Assembly: GCF_014200435.1 (NCBI RefSeq)
Contig: NZ_JACHBR010000001.1
Span: 4,964,001 to 5,028,000 of the forward strand
Origin: Sphaerisporangium krabiense
GTDB lineage: Bacteria; Actinomycetota; Actinomycetes; Streptosporangiales; Streptosporangiaceae
Direction of reading: 5' to 3'
Length of the DNA stretch: 64,000 nt
Position 1 is the first letter of the stretch. Each line of letters begins with the position of its first letter. The notes under the pieces were generated by a model that searched no databases, had not been told where the DNA came from, and saw only the letters and a program-made list of their open reading frames with translations. Of the stretch, positions 26,193 through 34,720 are shown piece by piece. Both the position numbers and the translations under genes were made by a program.

Positions 26193-26987
26193 TCAGCGCC
26201 CTCGCCCGTCCAGCAGGCGATCGCAGTAGTACCGGCGGAAGTCGGTGAACCGCGCGCACGGGGCCCCCATCGGATAGGGAGGCCGCTCCTCGCCCCGCGG
26301 CGGCGCGTGCGTCGCGCGGGGCGGTCGTGCCGGCGCCGTATGCCGTGGCGAGGGGTGCGTCGTGGGACGGGGCGTGCGCTTGTACGGCGGTCCCGGCGCC
26401 CGCGGCGCCTCACGCGTCTGCGCGGGCGCTCGTCGCGTTCCCGTGGGCGCCCCCGGTGCGCCCACGCCGTCACGCCGCGCGGCCGCGGCCCCCGCCGTGC
26501 CCGTGCCGGACGCCCGCCTGCCCCACGCCGTGCCGGTCCGGCGCGAGCCGGAGACCCGCGCGTTCGCCGGGACGCCCGCCGCGTGATGGTCTGCCCGACC
26601 TTCCCTGGGAGCCCGTGCCACGGGGACGAGGGCCGTCCAGCCGCCCTCGGGACGATCACCCGGCGCGGAAATTCTCGGTGGAAGATCAGCGCTCGGGTGT
26701 TCGAATTCGGGGAGATCGTCGGAGCCTGACTCCGCCCCCGAGTGCGTGATCGGCCTGGTCGCGACGGGGGAGTGGCGTGCCGCCGGATCCCGCGTGGGGG
26801 GCGGCGGTCCCGGCGTCGTTGGAGCGGTTCCGGAGGTGATCGCCAGCCCGGCGAGACCGAAGAGCGCCGTCACGCCGCCGACGGCCGCCGCCGTTCGAAT
26901 TGAGATCGGTCCAAGAGATGACAAGTCGTGATTCTTCCGTGATTGAGGTGCGCTAATTCGTCTCGTGGGGCTAGTGTGAACGACCAC
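26193..26987 (-). CDS. Proline-rich single-pass membrane protein, hypothetical
   Basis: 264 aa at most. A hydrophobic segment (about residues 32-52, IRTAAAVGGVTALFGLAGLAI) is followed by a long Pro/Ala/Arg/Thr-rich region and a distinct conserved-looking tail, CARFTDFRRYYCDRLL. Third positions are strongly G/C in this frame, supporting coding. Base composition drops around 26900-26970, so the true start may be later than the ATG at 26987 (a TTG near 26925 is an option). I do not recognise the family. It converges with miaB and is divergent from the CAP-domain gene, also a membrane protein with a disordered linker, so a shared cell-envelope role is possible. Confidence 0.55.
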   Translation of the reverse strand: MVVHTSPTRRISAPQSRKNHDLSSLGPISIRTAAAVGGVTALFGLAGLAITSGTAPTTPGPPPPTRDPAARHSPVATRPITHSGAESGSDDLPEFEHPSADLPPRISAPGDRPEGGWTALVPVARAPREGRADHHAAGVPANARVSGSRRTGTAWGRRASGTGTAGAAAARRDGVGAPGAPTGTRRAPAQTREAPRAPGPPYKRTPRPTTHPSPRHTAPARPPRATHAPPRGEERPPYPMGAPCARFTDFRRYYCDRLLDGRGR

Positions 26988-27036
26988 TCGCGGAAGCCGG
27001 AGCGCTTTCTCCCCGATTGGCCGCAGGAGTCACCAC

Positions 27037-28155
27037 ATGGATCGGCACGACCGACCGTCGCCGGGCCGCTACAACGAGTCCAGCCCCACATCCCCCACCG
27101 AATACCTCTCCTCCGAACGTTCCCCTCGTTCCCGCACGGGCAGGCGCACCATCGCGATGAGCGCCGGCGTGGCCGTGGTCGCGGCCGCCGTCGCCGCGGG
27201 CGGGGTCATCGTCTTCATGGGCGGCTCCACGCCCGAGCAGCCCACGCAGAAGACCTCGTGGCGGGCCTCCGAGCAGGACGCCGGCGAGGCGGCGGACGGC
27301 GGCGACGCCACCGCGCAGGACCCGGACGACGCCTCCGCCGAGGCGCCCGCGGACCCCGGCTCGGCCGGCGGCGCGCTCGACGTCTCCGGAGGCGGATCCG
27401 GCGGTTCAGGTGGATCCGGCGGCTCGCGCGAGCAGACGCCCGTCGCCAGGACGGCCGGACCCTCCGGCGGCGAGAGCGCCAAGAACAAGAAGAACGCGGG
27501 CGCGGAGTCCACCGACTCGCAGGGCACGAGCCCGGGTCCCGACGGGCCCGCCGGGTACGTCGCCCCTTACCAGGCGCAGCCGGGCCGCGCCTCGGGGCTC
27601 GGCGCGGACTTCTTCCGTGACCTCCGCCCGAGCGGCCCCACCGCCAGGCCGACCTCACGCCCCCGCCCGACCGCCACCGCGAAGCCCACCGCGAGCCCCA
27701 CCGCGACGCCCAGCAAGAGCCCGACCAGGTCGGCGCCCGCGCCGAGCTCCACGGACAAGGCCCCGTCGAGCGTCGTCGCCGCCGAGGACGCGGTGGCGCG
27801 CCTGACCAACGCCGCACGGCAGGAGCAGGGCTGCGGGCCGCTGCGCATCGACGAGAAGCTGCGCCAGGCCGCGCGCGGACACTCCGACGACATGGCGGCC
27901 AAGGGGTACTTCGACCACAACTCCCAGGACGGGCGCACCCCCTGGGACCGCATCAAGGCGGCCGGGTACACCTCGAACATGTACGCCGAGAACATCGCCA
28001 GGGGACAGCAGACCCCCGAGGCGGTCGTCAAGGCCTGGCTCAACAGCCCCGGGCACCGCGCCAACATCATGAACTGCAAGCTGAAGGCCATCGGCGTCGG
28101 CGTGCACCTCGGCAGCGGCGGCCCCTGGTGGACGCAGGACTTCGGCGGCACCTGA
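27037..28155 (+). CDS. Membrane-anchored CAP (SCP/PR1) domain protein
   Basis: 372 aa. Cytoplasmic N-terminus, one transmembrane segment (about residues 43-65, VAVVAAAVAAGGVIVFMGG), a ~175-residue Gly/Ser/Pro/Thr linker with GGSGGSGGS runs, then a C-terminal CAP domain (about residues 247-372: LTNAARQEQGCGPLRIDEKL, HSDDMAAKGYFDHNSQDG, AENIARGQQTPEAVVKAWLN, PGHRANIMN). CAP proteins of this YkwD-like type are secreted or surface-bound with poorly defined function. A strong terminator follows at 28182. Confidence 0.9.
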   Translation: MDRHDRPSPGRYNESSPTSPTEYLSSERSPRSRTGRRTIAMSAGVAVVAAAVAAGGVIVFMGGSTPEQPTQKTSWRASEQDAGEAADGGDATAQDPDDASAEAPADPGSAGGALDVSGGGSGGSGGSGGSREQTPVARTAGPSGGESAKNKKNAGAESTDSQGTSPGPDGPAGYVAPYQAQPGRASGLGADFFRDLRPSGPTARPTSRPRPTATAKPTASPTATPSKSPTRSAPAPSSTDKAPSSVVAAEDAVARLTNAARQEQGCGPLRIDEKLRQAARGHSDDMAAKGYFDHNSQDGRTPWDRIKAAGYTSNMYAENIARGQQTPEAVVKAWLNSPGHRANIMNCKLKAIGVGVHLGSGGPWWTQDFGGT

Positions 28156-28181
28156 TCGCCTCTCCCCCCACGAGGGCCACG

Positions 28182-28213
28182 AGACCCCGGCGCCCGCGGC
28201 GGCGCCGGGGTCT
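28182..28213 (+). terminator. Strong intrinsic terminator after the CAP-domain gene
   Basis: AGACCCCGGCGCC (28182-28194) pairs perfectly with GGCGCCGGGGTCT (28201-28213), a 13-bp stem with a 6-base loop, followed by a short T-rich run (TTCGCGTCCTT). It starts 26 bases after the stop. Confidence 0.8.
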
Positions 28214-28265
28214 TCGCGTCCTTCCGGCGGACCACCGCGCGCGGGCGCCGCACTAGCCTGATGGC

Positions 28266-28955
28266 GTGCTAGTCGCCGCGGCCGTGTGCCCGCACCCACC
28301 GCTGATCGTGCCGGACCTCGCGGGCGAGGCGGCGCCCGAGCTGGAGCCCCTGCGGCTGGCCTGCGTGGCGGCCGTCCGGTCGCTCGCCGCCGCCCGGCCC
28401 GACACGCTCATCACGGTGGGCGGCGCCGACGCCACCCGCTCCCACGCGGGGGACGCGGCGGGCGGCCTGGCCCCGTGGGGCGGGGACGTCCGGGTGGGGA
28501 GCGGGCCGCCCGTGCTGCCCCTGTCCCTGACCATCGGACGCTGGCTGCTCGACCTGGCGGGCGCCGGCCTGCCCGCGGCGCACCAGGCCGTGGCGTCCAC
28601 CGCGCCGTCCGAGGCGTGCGCGAAGCTCGGCCGGGCCCTGGCCGCGCGGGGCGAGCGGGTCGCGCTGCTGGTCATGGGGGACGGCTCGGCCAGGCTCACC
28701 GTGAAGTCCCCCGGCTACCTCCACCCGGCCGCGGCCGGCTACGACCGGGCGCTCGCCCGCGCCCTGGGCGGCGCCGACGCCAAGGCGCTGGCCGCGCTCG
28801 ACCCCGCCGAGGCGGAGGAGCTGTGGGTGGCGGGCCGCGCCGCGTTCCAGGTGCTGGCCGCGGCGGCCGGGGACCGCCCTATGGCCGGGGAGTCGCTGTA
28901 CGACGAGGCGCCGTACGGGGTCGGGTACGTCGTCGCCCGCTGGTCCGAGGCGTGA
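28266..28955 (+). CDS. Class III extradiol dioxygenase subunit B-like (LigB/MEMO-like) protein
   Basis: 229 aa from the GTG at 28266. N-terminus MLVAAAVCPHPPLIVPDLAG is typical of a LigB-like family common in actinobacteria near miaA and miaB. Later features: GGADATRSH, LLVMGDGSARLTVKSPGYLH and a C-terminal YDEAPYGVGYVVARW. The family resembles the catalytic subunit of extradiol ring-cleaving dioxygenases, but no ring-cleavage pathway lies nearby and activity is unproven. First gene of the cluster leading to ogt, miaA and dapF. Confidence 0.82.
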   Translation: MLVAAAVCPHPPLIVPDLAGEAAPELEPLRLACVAAVRSLAAARPDTLITVGGADATRSHAGDAAGGLAPWGGDVRVGSGPPVLPLSLTIGRWLLDLAGAGLPAAHQAVASTAPSEACAKLGRALAARGERVALLVMGDGSARLTVKSPGYLHPAAAGYDRALARALGGADAKALAALDPAEAEELWVAGRAAFQVLAAAAGDRPMAGESLYDEAPYGVGYVVARWSEA

Positions 28956-29098
28956 CCCGCCCGCCGGTCCGGACGAGACCCGCGCCGGTCCCCGGGGTGA
29001 ACATCCAAGATCGGGACGTCCCGAGGGCCCGGCGTGGTTACGGTGAGAAGACGGGCATCGCGCCCGTACCGGAAAACCTCCCGGAAGAAGGGAAGCGG

Positions 29099-29623
29099 AT
29101 GCTGGACGTGGCCTTCGCCGGCGTGCCGACCCGTATCGGCACCGTGATGGCGGCCGTGACGCGGGCGGGCGTGGTCGCGGCCGCCTTCCGCGACGGCCGC
29201 GAGGCGCGCGGCCGGGTGCTGGAGCACCTCGACGCCGCCGAGGCCGACGACCCGGCGCGCACCACGCTCGTCCGCGAGGAGCTGGCCGCCTACTTCGCCG
29301 GCGAGCTGAAGCGGTTCACCGTCCCGGTCGACTGGCGGCTGATGTCCCCCCTGCAACGCCGCGTGCTCGGCACCCTGTACGCGCGCGTCCCGTACGGCGA
29401 GGTCATCACCTACGGCGAGCTCGGGGCGGTCAGCCGCGCGGGCGTGGACGCCCGCGCGATCGGCCAGGTCATGGGCAGCAACCCGCTCCCGATCATCGTG
29501 CCCTGCCACCGCGTCGTCGCGGGCAACGGCATCGGCGGGTTCAGCGGCACCGGCATCGAGACCAAGCGCTGGCTGCTCACCCTCGAAGGCCACCTCGCCC
29601 CCACCCTGGACTGGGAGCTGTAG
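29099..29623 (+). CDS. ogt: Methylated-DNA-protein-cysteine S-methyltransferase (Ogt/AGT)
   Basis: 174 aa DNA-repair protein that moves alkyl groups from O6-alkylguanine to its own cysteine. The acceptor motif is IVPCHRVV with Cys136; the preceding IGQVMGSNPLPI and following GNGIGGFSGTGIETKRWLL are standard. GGAAGAAGGGAAG lies just before the ATG at 29099. The stop TAG overlaps the miaA GTG by one base, indicating translational coupling. The upstream in-frame extension is an lhr-like high-GC shadow and not part of the protein. Confidence 0.93.
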   Translation: MLDVAFAGVPTRIGTVMAAVTRAGVVAAAFRDGREARGRVLEHLDAAEADDPARTTLVREELAAYFAGELKRFTVPVDWRLMSPLQRRVLGTLYARVPYGEVITYGELGAVSRAGVDARAIGQVMGSNPLPIIVPCHRVVAGNGIGGFSGTGIETKRWLLTLEGHLAPTLDWEL

Positions 29624-30528
29624 TGGAGCGCCCGCCCGTCCTCGCCGTCGTCGGCCCGACCGCCGCGGGCAAGTCCGACCTCGCGGTGGACCTCGCGCTG
29701 CGGCTCGGCGGCGAGGCCGTCAACGCCGACTCCATGCAGCTCTACCAGGGCATGGACATCGGCACGGCCAAGCTCACGCCCGCCGAGCGCCGCGGCGTCC
29801 CCCACCACCTGCTGGACGTCTGGGACATCTCGCGGACGGCCAGCGTCGCCGAGTACCAACGCCTGGCCCGCCCCCTCATCGACGCCCTGCGCGCCGAGGG
29901 CCGCGTGCCGATCCTGGTCGGCGGCTCGGGCCTGTACGTCAGGGCCGCGCTGGACGCCCTGGAGTTCCCCGGCACCGACCCCGGGGTCCGGGCCCGCCTG
30001 GAGGCCGAGCTGGCCGCCGTGGGCCCCGAGCTCCTGCACCAGCGCCTGAAGGAGCTCGACCCGGTGGCCGCCGAGGCCGTGCTGTCGAGCAACGGACGCC
30101 GCATCGTGCGGGCCCTGGAGGTCATCGAGATCTCCGGGCGGCCGTTCTCGGCCACGATGCCGTCCTACGACGCCGTCTACACCAGTGCGCAGATCGGCCT
30201 GCACGTGCCGCGACCGGTGCTGGACGAGCGCATCGCCCTGCGCGTCGACCGCATGTGGGAGGCCGGGTTCGTCGCGGAGGTCAGGGCCCTGGCCGGGCAG
30301 GGCCTCGCCGACGGCCGCACGGCGAGCCGGGCGCTCGGCTACGCGCAGGTGCTGCGGCACCTCGCAGGGGAGTGGACCGAGGACCAGGCCCGCGAGGAGA
30401 CGATCCGCGCCACCCGCAGGTTCGCGCGGCGCCAGGAGTCGTGGTTCCGCCGCGACCCCCGGGTCACGTGGCTGCCCTTCGACGCCCCCGACCTGCTCGA
30501 ACAGGCCCTCGGCCTGGCCAGGGCGTAA
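29623..30528 (+). CDS. miaA: tRNA dimethylallyltransferase MiaA
   Basis: 301 aa. Adds a dimethylallyl group to A37 of tRNA, the substrate for MiaB encoded 4 kb upstream. P-loop GPTAAGKS (residues 10-17), NADSMQLYQGMDIGTAKL, ILVGGSGLYVRAAL, and the C-terminal RRFARRQESWFRRDP. Starts at a GTG that overlaps the ogt stop codon. Confidence 0.97.
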   Translation: MERPPVLAVVGPTAAGKSDLAVDLALRLGGEAVNADSMQLYQGMDIGTAKLTPAERRGVPHHLLDVWDISRTASVAEYQRLARPLIDALRAEGRVPILVGGSGLYVRAALDALEFPGTDPGVRARLEAELAAVGPELLHQRLKELDPVAAEAVLSSNGRRIVRALEVIEISGRPFSATMPSYDAVYTSAQIGLHVPRPVLDERIALRVDRMWEAGFVAEVRALAGQGLADGRTASRALGYAQVLRHLAGEWTEDQAREETIRATRRFARRQESWFRRDPRVTWLPFDAPDLLEQALGLARA

Positions 30529-30539
30529 GCTTTGGAGAC

Positions 30540-31370
30540 ATGCGTTTCGTAAAGGGCCACGGCACCGAGAACGACTTCGTCATCCTCCCCGATCTCGACG
30601 CGGGCCTCGACCTGCCCGCGTCCCTGGTGGCCCGGCTCTGCGACCGGCGCGCCGGCGTCGGCGCCGACGGCATCCTCCGTGTCGTCCCCGCCAAGCTCAG
30701 CCCCGAGGCGGGCGAGATCCTTGACCGCGAGGGCACGCCGCGCGGCGGCGCCGAGTGGTTCATGGACTACCGCAACTCCGACGGCGGCCTGGCCGAGATG
30801 TGCGGCAACGGCGTGCGCGTCTTCGCGCGCTACCTGGTGGACTCGGGGCTGGCCGAGCCCGGCGAGTTCGACATCGTGACCCGCGCGGGCGTGCGCCGCG
30901 TGAGCCTCGGGCGCACCGGCGACGTCAGCGTGGACATGGGGGCGCCCCGGGTGGGCGGCGAGAGCCGGGCCACCGTCGGCGGCGCCGAGTACACCGGCCT
31001 GGTCGTCGACATGGGCAACCCGCACCTCGCCTGCGTCACCGGCGACCCGGTGGGCCTCATGGACCTCGGCCCCCAGCCGGGCTTCGACCCCGCCGTCTTC
31101 CCCGCCGGCGTGAACGTCGAGATGGTCAACCTGGTGGGCGAGCGGCGGATCGTGATGCGCGTCCACGAGCGCGGCTCGGGCGAGACCCGGTCCTGCGGCA
31201 CGGGGACGGTCGCGGCGGCGGTGGCCGCGGCGCGGTTCGCGGGCGAGCGGGACGGCGCCTGGATCGTCGAGGTCCCCGGCGGCCGGCTGACCGTCACCCT
31301 CGGCGAGGGCACGAGTTTCCTGGCCGGCCCCGCGGTCCTGGTCGCCTCGGGCGAGGTCACGGGGCTCTAG
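30540..31370 (+). CDS. dapF: Diaminopimelate epimerase DapF
   Basis: 276 aa. Interconverts LL- and meso-diaminopimelate for peptidoglycan and lysine synthesis. The two catalytic cysteines are Cys88 (GGLAEMCGNGVR) and Cys219 (GETRSCGTGT). The N-terminus MRFVKGHGTENDFVILPD is typical. The ATG at 30540 lies 11 bases after miaA, preceded by TTTGGAGA. Confidence 0.97.
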   Translation: MRFVKGHGTENDFVILPDLDAGLDLPASLVARLCDRRAGVGADGILRVVPAKLSPEAGEILDREGTPRGGAEWFMDYRNSDGGLAEMCGNGVRVFARYLVDSGLAEPGEFDIVTRAGVRRVSLGRTGDVSVDMGAPRVGGESRATVGGAEYTGLVVDMGNPHLACVTGDPVGLMDLGPQPGFDPAVFPAGVNVEMVNLVGERRIVMRVHERGSGETRSCGTGTVAAAVAAARFAGERDGAWIVEVPGGRLTVTLGEGTSFLAGPAVLVASGEVTGL

Positions 31371-31431
31371 ACGCCACCGGGCGTGGCCGCCTGTTTGGGG
31401 CACGACCGCCGAACTGGCAGACTGGCCTGCC

Positions 31432-33720
31432 ATGGACGTGGACATCTGGGCCTGGGTCGCTGACACCCAACGGCAGTTGCACGAAGCAGGCGACACAGGG
31501 CTCGCCATCGCCTTGGGCGACCTGCCCGCCCAGGCATTCGAGGGGCGGTACTCCCAGCTCGACGTCATGGCGCCCGCGGTGGCCCAGCAGGCCGGCACGC
31601 TGGAGCGGCCGTGGCTGGAGCTGTTCGCCCGCTACTGGCACCTGGTCAGCCGCATCGGCGACCGCGCCCAGGGAACCGTCGCGCTCGGCGACGCCGAGGC
31701 GCTGGCCGAGTTCGCCGCGCGCGAGGACGTCAAGGACTGCCCCTCCGTCCCGGCCGCCGCCGAGGCCCTGGCCCTCACGCAGGCCAACGTCGACGGCCCC
31801 GGGTACGCCGCGGAGCGCCTGGCCGCCCTCGGCGCCGCGCTCGAAGGCGTGAGCGCCGGCTCTCCCGCGTTCTGCGGCCTGGCCGGCCAGTACGTCGCGG
31901 CGCTGATCGACGCGGGCGAGAGCGAGCAGGCCGTCACCTACTATGAGTCGGCCGTCGCCGGTCACCGCGGCGCCGGGGGCCAGGTGAGCTGGGAGCTCGC
32001 CGCCATGGGCGTGCGCGCGCTGCTCGCCGCGGGCCGCGCCGAGGAGGCGCTGGCCGAGCTCGACTCCGCCAAGGAGTTCCCCGCCGACGACCCGGTCGCC
32101 AAGGACCACCGCGAGGGCGTGCTGCGCGCGCTGGTGCTCGCCACGGCGGGCCGCTCCGCCGAGGCGCTGGAGGCGCTGCCCGACCTCGACGTCGTCGGCG
32201 ACCACCCGCGCGACTGGGTCGAGTGGGCGCACGTGGTGGGCCGCCTCGACCAGGTCATCAGCAACACCTGGCAGCTCGGCCGGGTCATGCGCCAGTGGAT
32301 GACCTACTTCGAGACCATGGGCGTGCACCGCGGCCGCGTCGAGCTGGCCCTGATCTCCGGACACCTCGCCGTCAAGCGCCAGATCGCCTGGCAGGCGAAC
32401 GTCCTGGCCGACCTGGCCGAGTCGTGGCTGGGCGCGCTGCGCGTCACCGACGGGCTGCCCGAGCGCGTGGCCGAGCTGCGCGCCGCCGCCGCGGCCGTGA
32501 CGCCGTTGCCCGCGCCCGGCCCGCAGGACGAGCTGGTCGAGTACTTCGACGCCGCCGACGGCCACAACGCCGACCCCGAGCGGTGGGTGGGCTGGCTGTG
32601 GCCGCTCTCGGGCACCGATCTGCCGGCCACGCGCCGTCACACGACCACGCTGAGCTTCCTCGGGTACGCCCCGGTCGGCGCGGACATCCTGTGGAAGGCC
32701 GTCGTCGAGGACGGCGACCCCGCCACCGCCGAGGAGCAGGACGTCGCCTACCTCACCGGCGTGCTCATCGAGGCCGGTCAGGACGAGCGCCTGGAGCGCT
32801 TCGCCGCCATGCTCCCGGCCCCCGCGGCGCACCTGGCCCTCTCCCGGCTGCACCGTGCCCGGGAGCGGTGGGAGGAGACCTCCGCCGAGGCCGAGCGCTC
32901 GCTCGAGGCGGGCGCGGAGGGCATCACCGCGCTGGAGGCCCGCCGCCTGCTGGCCGGCGCGGCCCAGCAGCTCGGCGACAACGCCAAGGGCGCCGCCATC
33001 CTGCGCGAGCTGGTCGAGTCGGAGGCCGGTGAGGAGGAGGACGTCTGGCGCATGATCGTCATGGCGACCGCCGCCGAGGACTGGCCGCTGGTCCGCGCGG
33101 GCGCCGCCAAGCTCGGCATGCCCATCGCCTCCGACGAGGGCCCGATCGAGGAGGAATGGCACCTGGTCCGGGTGGTCCTGCCGGTGTCGGACGGCAGCAG
33201 GCGCGAGGTGCTGTCCGTGCGCACCGGACCGGCGACGGCCCGTCTGCTGATCCCGCAGCCCCGGGGCATGGACTACAACGCCGGTGACGTCTTCGTCATC
33301 GACCCGCGGCCTCTGGAGCCGGTTCCCGACGACGCCGAGGCCCAGGAGGGCTACGTCATCCCGTTCGCCGGGGTGTCCATGCTGCGCCCGGGCGGATTCA
33401 CGAGCTGGTTCTTCGACGGCGCGGCCCCGAGCGAGGAGGACTGGACCGAGTTCAACGAGGTCATGGCCGAGCGCGGCTGGCCGATGTGGGTCTACAGCGA
33501 CGACAACTACACGATCGCCCACCCCTCGACCGGCGAGCGGCTGCAGGGCGTCTACGGCTGGATCGCCGTCCCGCCGCAGGTCGACCCGGCCGAGCTGGAC
33601 GCGGTCCTGGACGACGCCACCGAGCGCTGGAGCCACCCGATGGCCTGGCTGGACCTGGCCCGCGCCGTGGGCGTCGAGGTCGAGCGGCACGAGCGCATCG
33701 TCAAGGAGTACGGCCTGTAG
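31432..33720 (+). CDS. Large uncharacterised TPR-like protein
   Basis: 762 aa, acidic, no signal peptide or membrane segment. The first ~600 residues are Ala/Leu/Glu-rich helical pairs resembling tetratricopeptide repeats (for example YVAALIDAGESEQAVTYYES, AGRAEEALAELDSAKE, AGAAQQLGDNAKGAAILREL). The C-terminal ~170 residues form a different, aromatic, beta-rich domain (EEEWHLVRVVLPV, FTSWFFDG, WPMWVYSDDNYTI, VYGWIAVPPQ). I do not recognise the family. It follows dapF by 61 bases and ends in a strong terminator, so it may be co-transcribed with miaA and dapF. Strong third-position GC makes it a confident gene. Confidence 0.85.
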   Translation: MDVDIWAWVADTQRQLHEAGDTGLAIALGDLPAQAFEGRYSQLDVMAPAVAQQAGTLERPWLELFARYWHLVSRIGDRAQGTVALGDAEALAEFAAREDVKDCPSVPAAAEALALTQANVDGPGYAAERLAALGAALEGVSAGSPAFCGLAGQYVAALIDAGESEQAVTYYESAVAGHRGAGGQVSWELAAMGVRALLAAGRAEEALAELDSAKEFPADDPVAKDHREGVLRALVLATAGRSAEALEALPDLDVVGDHPRDWVEWAHVVGRLDQVISNTWQLGRVMRQWMTYFETMGVHRGRVELALISGHLAVKRQIAWQANVLADLAESWLGALRVTDGLPERVAELRAAAAAVTPLPAPGPQDELVEYFDAADGHNADPERWVGWLWPLSGTDLPATRRHTTTLSFLGYAPVGADILWKAVVEDGDPATAEEQDVAYLTGVLIEAGQDERLERFAAMLPAPAAHLALSRLHRARERWEETSAEAERSLEAGAEGITALEARRLLAGAAQQLGDNAKGAAILRELVESEAGEEEDVWRMIVMATAAEDWPLVRAGAAKLGMPIASDEGPIEEEWHLVRVVLPVSDGSRREVLSVRTGPATARLLIPQPRGMDYNAGDVFVIDPRPLEPVPDDAEAQEGYVIPFAGVSMLRPGGFTSWFFDGAAPSEEDWTEFNEVMAERGWPMWVYSDDNYTIAHPSTGERLQGVYGWIAVPPQVDPAELDAVLDDATERWSHPMAWLDLARAVGVEVERHERIVKEYGL

Positions 33721-33741
33721 GCGGCCCGCCCGCCTGAGCAC

Positions 33742-33772
33742 GCGGCGCCCGGTCCGGTGGACCGGGCGCCGC
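33742..33772 (+). terminator. Strong intrinsic terminator after the TPR-like gene
   Basis: GCGGCGCCCGGTCC (33742-33755) and GGACCGGGCGCCGC (33759-33772) form a perfect 14-bp stem with a 3-base loop, 22 bases after the stop; a short T run follows at 33778. Confidence 0.8.
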
Positions 33773-33900
33773 CGCCGTTTCCGGCCGGCCCGCCGGTTCT
33801 CACCTCTGGCAGCCGCGTGCGCCCAGGGGGCTGTCCCTTTGATGCATTGACGTGGCTCGTTGGTGACGTCTGCGGTGATCGCGTTTTTCGGGGGTACTTG

Positions 33901-33930
33901 CTATACCTAGGCATTGCATTTTCTATACCT
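33901..33930 (+). promoter_or_regulatory. Direct repeat CTATACCT x2, 22 bp apart, before the HNH nuclease gene
   Basis: CTATACCT occurs at 33901-33908 and 33923-33930, two helical turns apart, in an unusually A/T-rich stretch just upstream of the lipoprotein nuclease start. TATACC could serve as a -10 element; alternatively the pair is an activator or repressor site. Which one is inference. Confidence 0.45.
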
Positions 33931-33940
33931 GGGGGTGGCA

Positions 33941-34708
33941 GTGGGTCTGCGTAGGTCTCGCGCGATCATGGCAGGCGTCGCCGCGGTCGCCCTGCTGGCC
34001 GGGTGCGGACCGGTCGAGACCGGCGGCCTCGGGGACACCGGCGGCGGCGCCGGGTCCGGAGGCAAGGGCGGCGGCTCGACCGGGGTCAGCCCGCTCGACA
34101 ATCCCGACGGCACCGGGCGCGGCCTCGGGGCGATCACCTCGGGCAAGGACCGGGCCGCCGCCGTCAAGCTGATCGACAAGGTGCCGACCAAGGGACGCGG
34201 CGCGAAGACCGGCTACGACCGCGAGGACTTCGGGTACGCCTGGGCGGACAACGCGGAGGACATCCCCTTCGCGCGCAACGGCTGCGACACCCGCAACGAC
34301 GTCCTGAAGCGGGACGGCAAGGACCTGAAGTACCGGTCGGGCTCCAACTGCGTGCTGACCTCCATGACCCTGGAGGACCCCTATACCGGCAAGACCATCG
34401 AGTGGAGCAAGAGCGACGCGGCCGAGGTGCAGATCGACCACGTCATGCCGCTGTCCTACGACTGGCAGATGGGCGCGTCCCGGTGGACCAAGGCCGAGCG
34501 GATGCGGATCGCCAACGACCCGCTGAACCTGCTGCCGGTGGACGGCTCGGCCAACTCCTCCAAGGGCGACTCCGGCCCGGCGACCTGGCTTCCGCCGTCC
34601 AAGACGATCCGCTGCGCGTACGCGGTGCGCTTCGCCCAGGTGGCGCTGAAGTACGACCTGCCGGTGACGGCCCCGGACAAGGACGCCATGCTCGCCCAGT
34701 GCCGCTGA
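33941..34708 (+). CDS. Secreted HNH endonuclease lipoprotein (GmrSD-C/DUF1524-like)
   Basis: 255 aa from the GTG at 33941, preceded by GGGGGTGG; in-frame ATG 33914 and GTG 33935 are alternatives. The signal peptide ends in a lipobox (VALLAGCGP) and is followed by a Gly/Ser linker. The C-terminal nuclease region carries the HNH-type core: IDHVMPLSYDWQMGASRWTK, then NDPLNLLPVDGSANSSKGD, typical of HNH proteins related to DUF1524. Two cysteines (NGCDTRND, SNCVLTSM) may form a disulfide. It probably degrades extracellular DNA for nutrition or competition. Confidence 0.88.
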   Translation: MGLRRSRAIMAGVAAVALLAGCGPVETGGLGDTGGGAGSGGKGGGSTGVSPLDNPDGTGRGLGAITSGKDRAAAVKLIDKVPTKGRGAKTGYDREDFGYAWADNAEDIPFARNGCDTRNDVLKRDGKDLKYRSGSNCVLTSMTLEDPYTGKTIEWSKSDAAEVQIDHVMPLSYDWQMGASRWTKAERMRIANDPLNLLPVDGSANSSKGDSGPATWLPPSKTIRCAYAVRFAQVALKYDLPVTAPDKDAMLAQCR

Positions 34709-34720
34709 CGGCCGTCCGGC

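Noticed and set aside
31357..33741. 794-codon minus-strand ORF over the TPR-like gene
   Set aside because: Composition is that of an antisense shadow, and the plus-strand frame has the proper third-position bias.
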